From Ifrita kowaldi (Eukaryota > Chordata > Aves > Passeriformes > Cinclosomatidae), in contig VZRS01015061.1 of assembly GCA_013398055.1 (NCBI GenBank), forward strand, positions 186,001 to 250,000: a stretch of DNA of 64,000 nucleotides. Reading direction: 5' to 3'. Below, piece after piece: positions 27,077 through 38,700 of the stretch (position 1 is its first letter; each line of letters begins with the position of its first letter). Position numbers and translations under genes: made by a program. The notes under the pieces are model-generated. The model saw nothing but the letters and a program-made list of their open reading frames with translations, did no database searches and had not been told where the DNA came from.

Positions 27077-30000
27077 TTTTTATCACCTAGATTTTCTACT
27101 TGCAGTCATGTCTAATCAGGCTTAGTAGAAATAACAGAAGTATTTTTTGAAAATGGAGTTTATCACATGAACTAAAATTGAAAATTGTTGTGAGACCCAG
27201 CCTGCAGTTGCTCATTACTACATTAAAAGATTGGTCCTGAGATGACCGGAGCAGCCGTGACAGTTGGCAGTGTGAGCCTGCCAAGGGCTGCTTTGCATAA
27301 ACAGAAAACTTCTGAAAGGCATTGTGATACTAAAGAATTTCACGTGGTACATGAAAAAAATTGTCTCTTTTGTTAAAATTAAATGAAAAAAAATTATTAC
27401 TCTACTATCCTTCCTTAAACAGGCAACAAAACAGAAAAAACCCCAAACAATGACATTTTTGGGAAGGTGCTGAATGAAGCGGAATTGTTGCACAGGATTT
27501 TTTTCTGGTCCATTTTTTCTGTGTGCACATACAGTTTAGTGTATTTTTCTCATGCTGTGTAGGTAAAAAGCTGTGTAGAGGAACATTTTAAATTATAGGA
27601 CAGAAATAAAGAAGCCATTTTGAACTGGACTTCCCCTAAGTTTTTAGAAGAAAAACTGAAGAATAATTTTCTTAAAAAGTACAAAGCATTTTTCAGTAGG
27701 GAGAATAATCACTTACTCTGGAATGTGAGCAGGGCACTGGATACCTGACCTGTAATTTAGGAAAATAGTGAAGGGGTTTTCATCAGTAATTATTATTATT
27801 ACAGTAGAACTGTGGGGCCCCAGTTGAGAGCAGGACTCTGTTGTTCCACTCACTGTCTATCTAGCAAGAGAGAACCACTGCTGCAGGAATCTTGCTGTGA
27901 AGGCAGGGCAGGCTGAAGAGGAGAAGGGGGGAAATGGAGGTAGAAAGTTGAAGGTTGGCCCAAGGCTGTGCTGCTCACAGTGGACACAGCTGCCTTGCAC
28001 GGGTAAGTCACCGACAGACCCCTCATCCGAGCTCGGCAAGATTCCTGTGTCCGCTTTTGTAGCCTCGTGTCTCTCACCAGAGAGAATGTCCCTGGTTTAA
28101 ATGGAAAATGCAATTTGTGTGTGTGAAAGAGCATTTGAGGGACTAGTCCCTTGTACAGGCTGTCCTGTGTGAACATGGGAATCGGGTACATAGATTTTCC
28201 TTAAAAGTTTCAGGCTTAGAGTGAGCAGTATATGAGAACATGCATTTTTAGGGCCATAATGAGTTAATGGTTGGCTGTTTGGTTCACCTTTATGAAATCA
28301 AACAAGCATAAGATGCTTCAAGCTACAAAGCATTTGTTCATGAAGTAAATATTTCACTAGCAATCTTTTGTGTCAATAAAGCATGTTTTATGGGGGAAAT
28401 AATGGGTGAAGGAATAGGGAATGTGAATAAGGCCCTTTTAAAAATGTGGTCACTGAATTCTCATAGAGGAGAAATCATGTGTTAGTTTCAGAAAATATGA
28501 GTGTATTTGAATTCAGTTGCTCTTTTCATACACAGGATCTTAATTTTGCTTTGAAAATAAATAGTGCTTTGCTGCTTGAAATATGGCAGTCTACAAATTA
28601 ACTAACAAAAGTAGGGATCAGTTCTGCCCTTCCTGGTCAGTAGTATTTTCTGCTTAGTTATCAGAGCTGCTAGATTTATCTTAGTGGGTTCCAGTGTCCT
28701 TTATGGTGATGAATCACTGTGTTGGTATTTGACAGTGACTTAGGCCAGTAGAATTGCTCCCCAAGTAAGTATGCACTTGTTTATTCGTCCCTGAAATAAA
28801 GGGGCATTGTCCAGTGATTCCATACCACTTCCACATGTGTTCTTTTGCACAGTGGCAAATCAAATAGATTTACGCTTTATTCTCCAAGCTCACAAAGGCA
28901 ATGGGAAATAAAAGAACGTTTGGAATTTGCAATGCTACATGTAGCAGCTCTGCTTCAGTGGGTGAAAATTTATGTGGGGTATTAGAGTTGGCAAAAGGGG
29001 TAGGGACAATAGAGAAACTGTGATGTGTTTGATTGTGCAGCAGCAGAGGGGCCCCATCATTACCCATCCTACAAGCCTTTCCTCATGACATCCTGGGATG
29101 CAGATGAATTAAAAGGGTATAAGGAAGAAGGTATATGTTGCAGAACCTTTTCCATCTTGAAAGACACTGCCATCAAATTACACTTTCAGGCTGTTTGGTT
29201 TTACCGCCTTCTGCAGCGTGGTGACTCAGAAGCAATGGGAGGTTCCTTCTCCAGGCATTTTTTGCTCTCACTTACCACACATCGAGAATGGAAAGCTGAA
29301 TGTCTGAGCCAGCTGTGTATTTGTAATGTTTTGCAATGGATATGTGCTGAACAGATGCATATGATTCGTGCTGAACTTGTGACACAAACTTGGTCAGAAT
29401 CCAAAATTATCTATGAAAATGCCCAAGTATATAAAAAAATAATGCTATTTTTACCAGCATCATATTCATTACAGACAGACAGGCATCTCATTTAGTGCTG
29501 TTGCATTGCAAAAGCCTGGTGCATAAATATGTTTGAGAATGCAGGTCATAGCTTTCAAATAAATAAAATTCTAGTGGGCATTTGAGAGAACATTCACAAG
29601 TCACAGTAATTTCATTGGCTTTGTTATTGCTTGGTGTTATTAGCATTCTGTAATTTTCCTCTTTTTAAAAACAATTGTCATGCAGCTGGGAAACCAAAAC
29701 GTACCTCTTGCATTAATTGCTAATGGCTTTTCTGCAGGCTACTGTACTATATATGTTAAAGATTTAAAATAGGGAGCTCTGTTGATTCATTTTAGTTTTT
29801 GTTTGATGTGATCCACATTTCATATTTCAGCTTGTCCTCACTGCTAAGAGAAGTTTTATTCTTTTTATCCTTTGGATAAGTAAGAGCAATCCTGGTGCCA
29901 AAGCACAGTAAAGACTAGGTAAGCTCGTTGAGGTCAGACAGAAATTCCACCTGGCACTGAGCTCTGTAAGTTTACCTTATGGTAAAACCTGAGTCTTCAT

Positions 30001-31703
30001 TGTACTGTTATCCTTGAATTGCTCCTGCGTGCCACCGTGCCTGCTCTTTATAATGTGCTCATCTTGGAACAGTTCATGGGAGTGCTGCCGAGTGATGAAA
30101 AATGCTGCTTTTTTAGCAGTGAAGGCAAGTCCTTTGTTTCAGCATAGAAAACATGATTTCCATCCACACAGACTTCAAAAGAAACAGTGGGAATTCTTGA
30201 GAGCCTGATTATCATGGCATAATCACATTATCAGAGAGATTAGAAGCACTTTACTGTGTCCTTATGCTTTAGTGACACTCTAAGGCAGTGGACAAAATCT
30301 TCAAGTGCTGTTAAAATCTTTCTTGTAGGGCACTAAGGCAGGAGAGAGCTTTTTAGCTGTGGGCCCTGAAATCACAGAGAATGTGTTTAATTCTTCTGTC
30401 AGAGCGCTGCTCATCCAAACACAAGCAGAAGGTGTAGTTGCTGGTCTTATACTCCCCAGTCTAGATACGTTTCTCAGAGTCACCTGCAGCAGAGCAAAAC
30501 AAAAGCCTCCTAAAATGTTAATTCCCATCAGTTCCAGTCATTGTGAAACACTGCCATTAACCAGGCAATCAAACTAATGGCATACAGAAGTATTAGCAAA
30601 TCGAACAAATGAGGAATTCACAGTGTGTTTTCTCTACAAACCTTGGTGGACTCTTGGGTGCCATTTCTTTTGTGGGAGGTGGCTGCCTGTAAGTGTAATG
30701 TGCCCATTTTTAGGTTATGCCTCAGCACGGCTGTGTTGCCTTGAGGTAAACAGTCCACAGTCCATGTGTTGTAAGTGAATTGTTGCCTGAAAGCCTCTGA
30801 ATTGCTTGTGATTATGGGAAATTCAGTCTCAGCTTTAACTTTTTAAAGTGAGAGCAAAGCATGTAATTTTTAACATGTTTCATGTTGTGGATGGTTGCCA
30901 TGGACGACTGAAGATTTGGGGATTAATGTTCTGATTATATAGTTTGCAATATAAAGGATTCCGTTGAAAATTAGCCCAGAGTGCAGAAGGCTAAAAATAA
31001 TCAGCAGAAAAGTCTTTTCAGGTGTGAGTCTGTGCCTCTGGAAGTGCACACTATGGACAGTGTCTAGACAGAAAAGGTATGAAATATCAAACATGCACTT
31101 GACCTCAGTTAAAAGGCCAGGATGAAACAATCACAACAGAAAGAGTGATATGGGAGAATTGTTGCTGTTAAAAGAAAACTGCTCCAGCACTGAAGACACA
31201 TGAAATATGGGAAAAAAATATTTTAGCCTAAACAGGTACGAAAAATGATCCTGGAATAAGAATTTTTAAAATCAAATACAGTTTGTTTCGCTTTGCTTGA
31301 TTTTAAACATGTAACAATGCATTTTTAAATTAACAGTAAAAGTCTTCTACCTGCCAAGCCATGGAGTGAGGACTTTGGGTATCTCCAGCTGAGATTACTA
31401 AAACACTTACAGCAGGGAGCTGCATTCCTTCTGCTGTTTTACGGAGTTAGGGAAATAGAAGGGAAACACACTTCCATGGACATGAGAATTAAAAGGAGGG
31501 GGAATTGTGTGGTGTGGGGTTTTTTAAACTTTATCCTCCGTTCTATATCTTTTAGTGAAAGGCTTGATTCTTTACGTGGGTAACTTTGTGTAATCCACTG
31601 ATTGTCTTGCCTGTGGAAAGCACAGCCATAAACTGCATTTTCTGCTGATACTTTGGGACCTCAGACTGATCTCTTTCATGTTCTCTCAACACGAACCAGA
31701 AGG

Positions 31704-31929
31704 GAAGTGCGAACACGTTAACACGGAGCGGTGTCCGTCACTCGAGGGCATCTCCCGAGGCGGGGGCAGCGGCAGCGCCCGCAGCGGATCCCCGCGGGGC
31801 CCGCGCCATCTGCCGGCAGCGCCCGGCACTGCACCCGCGGGAGCCCGCGGAGCGCGCTGCTCCTTCTGCGCTTGGCATCTTCCAGGGAAAGGGGGATTTC
31901 TCACTGTAGCCCCGGACACTGAGCGCTGG
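31704..31929. promoter_or_regulatory. CpG-rich island in the large intron
   Basis: The base composition changes abruptly: my hand count gives about 28 CpG dinucleotides in about 225 bases, against very few in the surrounding AT-rich intron. It contains several CCCGCGG/GCGCGC blocks. It ends exactly where a CR1 LINE begins and lies about 750 bases 5' of the first collagen exon. It could be an internal promoter or enhancer, or GC-rich sequence of an unrecognised mobile element. The short frames across it show no signal peptide or collagen motif, so no alternative first exon is called. Confidence 0.5.
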
Positions 31930-32341
31930 AGTGTGTCCAGAGAAGGGCAGCAGAGCAGCTGAAGGGTCTGGAGCACAAGTCTGATGAGAAGCGGCTGATG
32001 GAGCTAGGCTTGTTTAGCCTGGAGAAAGGAGGCTCAGTGGGGACCTTATCACTTTCTGAAAGGAGGTTGTGGTGAGGTGGGGATCAGCCTCTTCTGGGCA
32101 ACCAGCGATAGTACAAGGGGAAATAGCCTCGAGTTGTGCTAGGGGAGACTCAGGTTGGATATTAGGAAAAATTTCCTCACTGCAAGAGTGCTTAAGAACG
32201 AACATAGTAGAGCCACCATGCCTGGAAGTGTTCGAAAAATGAGCGGATGTGGCACTTGGCAATATGGTTTAGTGTGCATGGTGGTATTCTGTCAGAGGTT
32301 GGACATCATCTTGGAGGAGTTTTCCACCAGTAATGATTCAG
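31928..32341 (+). mobile_element. CR1 LINE fragment, copy 1 (3' part, truncated)
   Basis: It follows the avian CR1 3' consensus in order: TGTCCAGAGAAGGGCA, GGGTCTGGAGCACAAGTC, TTTAGCCTGGAGAA, GGATATTAGGAAAAATTTC, a degenerated GTGGCACTT...GGTTTAG segment, and a diverged 3' end near GTTGGACATCATCTTGGAGG. It is 5'-truncated as usual for CR1 and has no coding capacity. The divergence suggests an older insertion than copy 2. Confidence 0.9.
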
Positions 32342-32515
32342 CACATCACCAGCCGGTCAAGGAAGGTGGTTGTCCTTCCCTACTCCATGCTGGTGTGGCC
32401 CCATCTTGAGTCCTGGATGTGGCACTCGGTGCCGTGGTTTAGTTGAGGTGTTAGGGCATGGGTTGGACTCGATGATCTTAGAGGTCTCTTCCAACCTGGT
32501 GATTCTGTGATTTTG
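32342..32515 (+). mobile_element. CR1 LINE fragment, copy 2 (internally deleted)
   Basis: It begins with a more upstream CR1 segment (GGTCAAGGAAGGTGGTTGTCC through GGCCCCATCTTGAGTCCTG). At about 32418 it jumps to the 3' end (GATGTGGCACT, TTGGACTCGATGATCTTAG, CTCTTCCAACCTGGTGATTC). It closes with the CR1 ATTCTGTG tail unit. The middle of the element is therefore missing. It sits directly after copy 1 in the same orientation, about 150 bases before the first collagen exon. Confidence 0.85.
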
Positions 32516-32661
32516 GGCAGTTTTTGTCTGACAATGGACAAGGAAGACTTTAGTATGTCCTAACTACCCAGAGAGGTATTGCATTAAAAATTGTGTTGGA
32601 AAGAGTAATTAAAAAGGAGTTCATGGACGTGGTGCATTGACTTGTTTTTATTGCATATTAG

Positions 32662-32796
32662 GGTCGACCAGGACCGATTGGGCTTCCAGGACCAATAGGA
32701 GCACCTGGATTTACTGGGCCAGAAGGTTTGCCTGGAGCAAAAGGTGAGAGAGGAGCAGTGGGCCCTCCTGGACCAGCTGGACAGAAAGGTGACAAG
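32662..32796 (+). CDS. COL4A6: COL4A6 exon (window exon 1; by homology exon 3)
   Basis: 135 bases, 15 unbroken Gly-X-Y triplets, from GRPGPIGLPGPIG to GQKGDK. Acceptor TATTAG, donor GTAGGC, phase 0 at both ends. The GRPGPIG start follows the 7S cysteine exon in the human protein as I recall it. Confidence 0.92.
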
Positions 32797-35700
32797 GTAG
32801 GCTCAACGGTGCCTTTTCTGACTCTGCAATAGTTCTATGGCCTTCTATATATTTTTGAGTGAATAAAGATAATCTTGGGCTATCTGTCCAGGGGTAAAAA
32901 TACAACGGCATTTCAACAGTATCTTTAGAGAATTGTCTGTATTTATTTTTGGATGAGAATACAGATGCTAAAGTTGCTGAACAGTGTAGCCATCCTGGTA
33001 GGTGAACCACAGGCAAATGAGTATTGCTGTTGCAAGTAGTCTGTTGCTTTCACATGCCCAGGGGAAGGTGAGTGTGAATAACCTCACCTATTCAGGGAGA
33101 CATGGAGCTGGATCTTGTGTAGAGGATCCTGGGCTGGTGTCTAGAAAAGCAAAAAAACAAGTACTGAACAAAATCTGCAGTCCAGTTTTGCAGGTGCAAA
33201 GTTATTTCTAACAAAAAGAATACGATAAACCATGTCATAATAAATGGAGTAGCCCATGAGGTGTGGATGTCAAGGAATGCAATGTGCAAGATTGGAAACA
33301 ATTCCGTTGCACTGAAAAAAACCCATTTGCTCCAGAACTGTTTCTATTCCCTGAAATGATACATGTGCAATACCAGCATGCCATAAGATGCTCTCTCTCT
33401 TCATCCCTTGTGGGAGCAATATACTTTACCTTTCCAAAGCAAGAACAGTTTAGGCTGGGTATTCTGCTTACACAGTCTGTTTTGCTACTATCCAGAGCAG
33501 AGCAACAAAGTGTGGTAATTACTTGCAGCTTGGGCAGCCTGAACTTAATGTGGTGGTCTGCATATCTCTGGGGGTCCTATCCAAGTATAGACAGAAAAAT
33601 ACGTAAGTCTTGTTGAAACTCTTGGAAAGTCAAGGGTTAAGTTTATAGCATATTGTTTATTTTCTTGGCATCTTGTTTTCTCCAGATGTGCAGTAGGAGA
33701 TTATATTTTTACTTTAAATTGCCTGATTAAAACATTCCTGAAGCACTCATTTGGCGTCCAGTCAAGCTCAGATGCTCAGTTCCTATCTTCACTGACCCCT
33801 GTGGTCAGAGAGAATCTGCATGAGATAGTTTGCTCCTTTTGGTTTTGAAAGCAGAAGTCCAAGACTGAAAGTGTTGGAGTGAAAAATACCTCACAGGTAA
33901 CTGAAATACACAGACTGATGAAGTGAAATATAATGTGTACTGTTTTTCTTCAGGGTCCAATGGGAGTTCCAGGATTTCAGGGCATCAATGGCATCCCAGT
34001 AAGTTTGCATATGTAAATATAAATCACCAGAATGTTAAACACAACCAAAAGCACCTGAACATGATAAGATTTACTTAGCACATGCATAGTTTACCTTGCA
34101 ATTGCTTGCTTCTCTCTGGAGGAAAATGGCCATGTTTGTTCATCTACCTGGTGATTCCATGCTGTTTTGTAAGATAATAGGAAGTTGGTATACACCAGAA
34201 AGTGAGCCTGAGCTACGTGGGGATCATTTGTATAATTGATTAGCTTTTCTTTCAGCAACATGTTCCCTCAGCACTGTCTAGAAAACACTGTATCATAAAA
34301 TCACAGACCTGCAGAATTGAAAGGGACCTCAAGGAGTCAAACAGGCATGATCAACTGTGCTACAGGCCATTTTCAGCACGCGTTTCCTAACCAATTCTTA
34401 AAACCTTGTGATGATGGAGACTAACTTCTCTATTAGAAAACCTTTGCTAATGCCTAACTTCAGTCTTTCTTTCTGCAGTTTAAAGCTCTTAGTTCTTATG
34501 TTTCTGATCAGGGACACAGAGAGAAGATTGTTCACTTTTACTTTGTAGTAGCCTTCTTGTATGTGATAGCTGTTACCAGGTCTCCCTCAATCACCTTTTG
34601 CTGTGACATGAATGAAAACAGGGATGAGATAATCCTTACTTCTCTTCTAGGTTCTAGTCCTGGTTTAGGTCAGGTGACAGACACGTAACCACTTTCCCTG
34701 ACCATCAGGAACTTTTGGTTTCTTTCATTCTTTAGAACTTTACATTCTAGTGACAGTTTACAAAAAATTATGTGCCTAGAGTGTTTTGGCCAGCTTTCTT
34801 TTGCTTTGGTTTCTCCAGTGATTTTTGTGAAGACATCTAGCTGTATCTCAAGGGAGCTTTAACTAGATCAGCTTTAGAAGTTGCCCCAAACTTTCTTCCT
34901 CTTTCTACACTATTTGGCTCATCCTGTTCTCTCCTTCTGATATTAGAATTCTTTTTATTTTTTTGATGACATTTTTCCATCCTGTGTATCACTGTGCCTT
35001 CAGACTATGCTCATACTCTTTCTCATCTTCCCTGCTTTCTCAGCTGGCCAGGAACTCCAACAGTTGAGCTCTGTTTTCTTACTCCCTATCAAAAACTGAA
35101 TTGTTGTGATAGATTGGCTGAAAATGCGCAGTTGGCCTTGTAAATGAGCTTGTTTGATTTCCAGTTCCTTCCTGGCCCTTGTCCTTCACTCCCCCTCTGC
35201 TCATCCTTGCCTGTTTTCTCTCCTGCTCTACTCCCTTGCTGCTATTTTTTTTTCTTTTACCACCAGCCAACTGTCTAGGTCTGAAGAGAACAAGCTGTTC
35301 CCATAATACTTAATTTAATTGAACACACTGTGGGAACATGCTGTTCTCAGGGTATTTTTTCAGATGAGGCTGTGGAGAAAGGGGATTCCCAACAATGAGG
35401 GGAGGCAGAGATAGAGCAGCAGCTATTGCCAGGTAGTTGGCAGCGACAGGCATTCCAAGGAGAGAGCAGGGGAGGCAGATGAGAGGATTCAAAGCCTCCA
35501 GCATATGCAGATCTACTCTGCTTTGCAACATTCTGCAGGTGGGTGAATGGGAAAGAGGCAGCTTGTGCTGGTCATGGACAGCAAAGTGCTCAACACTGTG
35601 GGTCTTCTGTGCCACAACAGCAGGGCAGAAAAAGGGGAAAGGGAAACTTGTTCATACTGTTTACATTGTAGCCACTGAGATAAATGCTTTCACTGTAGGG

Positions 35701-38700
35701 TGAAAATAGCAACCACCACCACTTGAGTAAATATTTTTACTTTTGCCATTACATTTCAGGATAGGGAGTAACTTAGGTTTTATGTGAAGTGTATACAAAT
35801 ATAGGCACTTTATATGGATGTGTGAAATGCCAAGCAAAGGAGAGAACACGTGTGTGTGAGAAAGATGGGAGAAGTAAAAATATATTGCTGTCTCTGCACA
35901 TCTAAATATGAAGAGAGATTCTTTGTAGTATGCAGGTATGTTAGTGTGGGCAGGTGTAGTTCAGTCATGGCCATGGACAAGGCCGTTACTCGGAGGGGAA
36001 TCCCACTGTTGACCTTAAGGGAAGTGGTATTCCACAGAGTTCCCTTGGGGAATGCTGGTAGCAAGTAAATCATGTTGTTGCAGCTGGCTTGACTAATCCC
36101 TTTAACCTAGTAAATACAGCAGCTACATGTGTTTATTGCTAGACTTTCATGTCCTGCTGTAGGAGAAACCCTCAAATCCTTAGCCCTACTTGGGAAGTTT
36201 ATTTTTTCCTATAGGATGAGATTCAAGGACGCCTCTGGCAAAGGCTGGAACTGAAGCTAGAACTAGCTTTTCATGAGCTGTCCAAGTTCTAGAAGGAAAT
36301 ATTTTTATGATAAGTGAGCCTTTCTCTGTGCCATGAAAGCCAGAGCTATATGAAGAGACAGTTTTGTGACCTTCCCAGCATAAATGCAAGCACTTGGCGA
36401 TGGCTGCAGAAAGGCCACTTGCCTTAGCAAGTCATGAAACTGTTTATTCAATTAGTTTTGCATTCATCCTTAATTGCATTTGTTTCTCTGTGTTTAAATA
36501 TGTGTTGAGCTCTCCTGTTGGGATCGCCTTTCTGCTGTTTGATTGAGAAAAGAGGCCCCTTGGGATCACGGTGTCAGGATACAAGCAAGAGTCAGTTGAA
36601 GGAGGGCCCAGCTAACCAGTTCAAGTTTCCTTATCTGTCTCACACCGAATGCCTCCTTTTGTGAGAACAGAGAGCACAAGCATCTCTCCAGCCTGTGTTT
36701 TAACTCAGATCTGTAAACGAATCACCTTGCCATGTATAACTAAAGTCTGTGGAAGTCCTCTGCCTTAGTCAATTGAGGTGCTTGTGTTCTATTGGCACAT
36801 CTGCCAAAACAGGAATTTGAGGAGGTGAGAGCAATGAATCTATTAACCAGCACTTTTTAAGGTCAAAACAGCTCCTTAAATCAGTAGTTTAAACCCCTGG
36901 GAAAAAGGTTCTTTTTAGGTAGGACTTAGTAACTCTCAAGGAAGTCAGTTGTGGGTGTTCAGTGTCTCCTCAGATAAGGGTCTTAAAACAAAACATTATG
37001 AACTCTGATTTCAGGTTAGCTTTAAAGTAGAAAATCCTGTGGATTGTTTTCCTAAAGCAAAAGACAGAGAATGTGTGTATGTGTGCTCGTGTGTCAGTCT
37101 GTGTCATGCTTTGGCTCAGAAACACGGACATGGATGCCATGGGATTAAGTGACAGGGCACAGATTTATTTAGCACACATAAGAAATCACTGTGGTCAGCA
37201 TACTTTATGTCCTCTCTCTGTGAGCCCTACTCACATTTTAAGAGGATACCAAAGTCCTTTGGGCCACTTACAGGCTGAGAGTTAGGAGATCTCACCCAAA
37301 GCGTTTCCCAGGACATGGGTCACCCAACAGCTGCCTGCCACAGGCTGGCTTTTGGCCGGCACAAAAGCTGGAGCAGCTTGGCTCCCTGTTGTCTCACTCT
37401 GAGGGGCAGATGTTGGCCCTTCCAGCTTCACTAAACCTTGCAGCTGGTCACCTTGTGCTGTAACCAGATACATGTGCACTTGTCCCACGTAGCTCCTGGT
37501 TTTGTTGATGCTGTAAACAAAGTGAAAGACCTGGTAGACACTGACAACTCTGGCCTCCCTCTGCAGTCACTGCCTGTCCTGTCAGAGACTTGATGCTCTT
37601 GGCTATGACATCCTGCATGAATCAAATTAATTAAGTAATTTCTAAGAGACAAATGTAAGTGGCAATAAATTGCTGCTTCAGCCTAATCCAGGGCTTTACC
37701 AGGGCCTGACAAGTCCCTGCTTGCACACCACATGTGGGTATTTTGACAAACAGACTAATCATCAGAGCAACTGGCACTGTTAATGCAGTGGTCTCTGATG
37801 GAATGGACTTCATTCCATTCCTTGTTAAATCTCAAATTTATATTTGTCTGGGTGAGTTGCCTTAGTCTGGTAGTTGAGACACACTTGACATTCATTCAGT
37901 TTGTACCTTGTTGACTGACAGAAAGCAGATCACGTCTCTCTCGATTTTGTTGGCACAAATCTCAATGCAGTTGCCAAATGAACTGGACCAAGGACTGCAT
38001 CTGACTGAAAATTAACTCCATTAAGAAACAGAACAGTTATTTCTCTGCTGTGTTTGTTTCCTACTCTGCCAGCACAGGGAGGAGGTACGTGTGAGTAAGC
38101 AGCAATGTGCAATAGCCCTCCTGGCAGCAACTGAGACCAGTGATCAGCTTGAGTATTTACATAATTATGGCCTAAGTTGCCCTGCATCCTTGGGAAAGTC
38201 ACTCTGCTACTGTGTGTCCCCAGCTTCCCATCTATAAAATTAAGATTATAGCATTCCCACATTTTCCCAAGGGATTTAAAGATCCTTAGATAAAAGGCTT
38301 TACATTACTGCAAAGTTCTCATTGAGTTTCATCAGAGCATATGCTATTGGCTTGGACTGGGAAAACCTTTAGTGTTGCAAATGTGTTTTATTTTAAGTGT
38401 CAGGCATGAAGGATTGTTAATGTTCTGCTTTATCTCCATTTTATCCATGTTTATTTTGTTTCACTTTCCCAATGTGAGTCATAACTTGGTTAGTGCCATA
38501 TCTTAAGGACAAATCTTTGGGATCAAACAAAAGTACTTTTGGGATGAGTCAAGATCACCATGTACAGAGAGGGGAGAGAACTGTCGAGTTACTGATACTA
38601 TCTTCCTAAGTTAAATTTTCCTTCTTGCCTTAAAACAATGTTGTTGAGTGCCACAGGCCTCATTTATAGGAAAAGCAGTATAGAATAAGGAGCTGCTTGA

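Larger units (their letters stand above)
1..32661 (+). other. Very large intron (3' part), by homology COL4A6 intron 2
   Basis: No exon of any gene could be supported in this stretch. It is AT-rich, with stops in every frame and no run of collagen triplets. I found nothing resembling the expected upstream COL4A6 exon (7S PCGG/CXC cysteines). It ends at the TTAG acceptor before the first exon seen. Human COL4A6 has a very large intron at this position, so size fits. Contents noted: an A/C-rich tract, two inverted repeats, small microsatellites, a CpG-rich island near its 3' end and two tandem CR1 copies. Conserved regulatory elements may exist but cannot be judged from one sequence. Confidence 0.8.

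Noticed and set aside
31678..31976. Open frames across the CpG island as a possible alternative first exon
   Set aside because: No signal peptide, no cysteine pattern of 7S and no Gly-X-Y; the open frames follow from GC-rich composition and run into a CR1.
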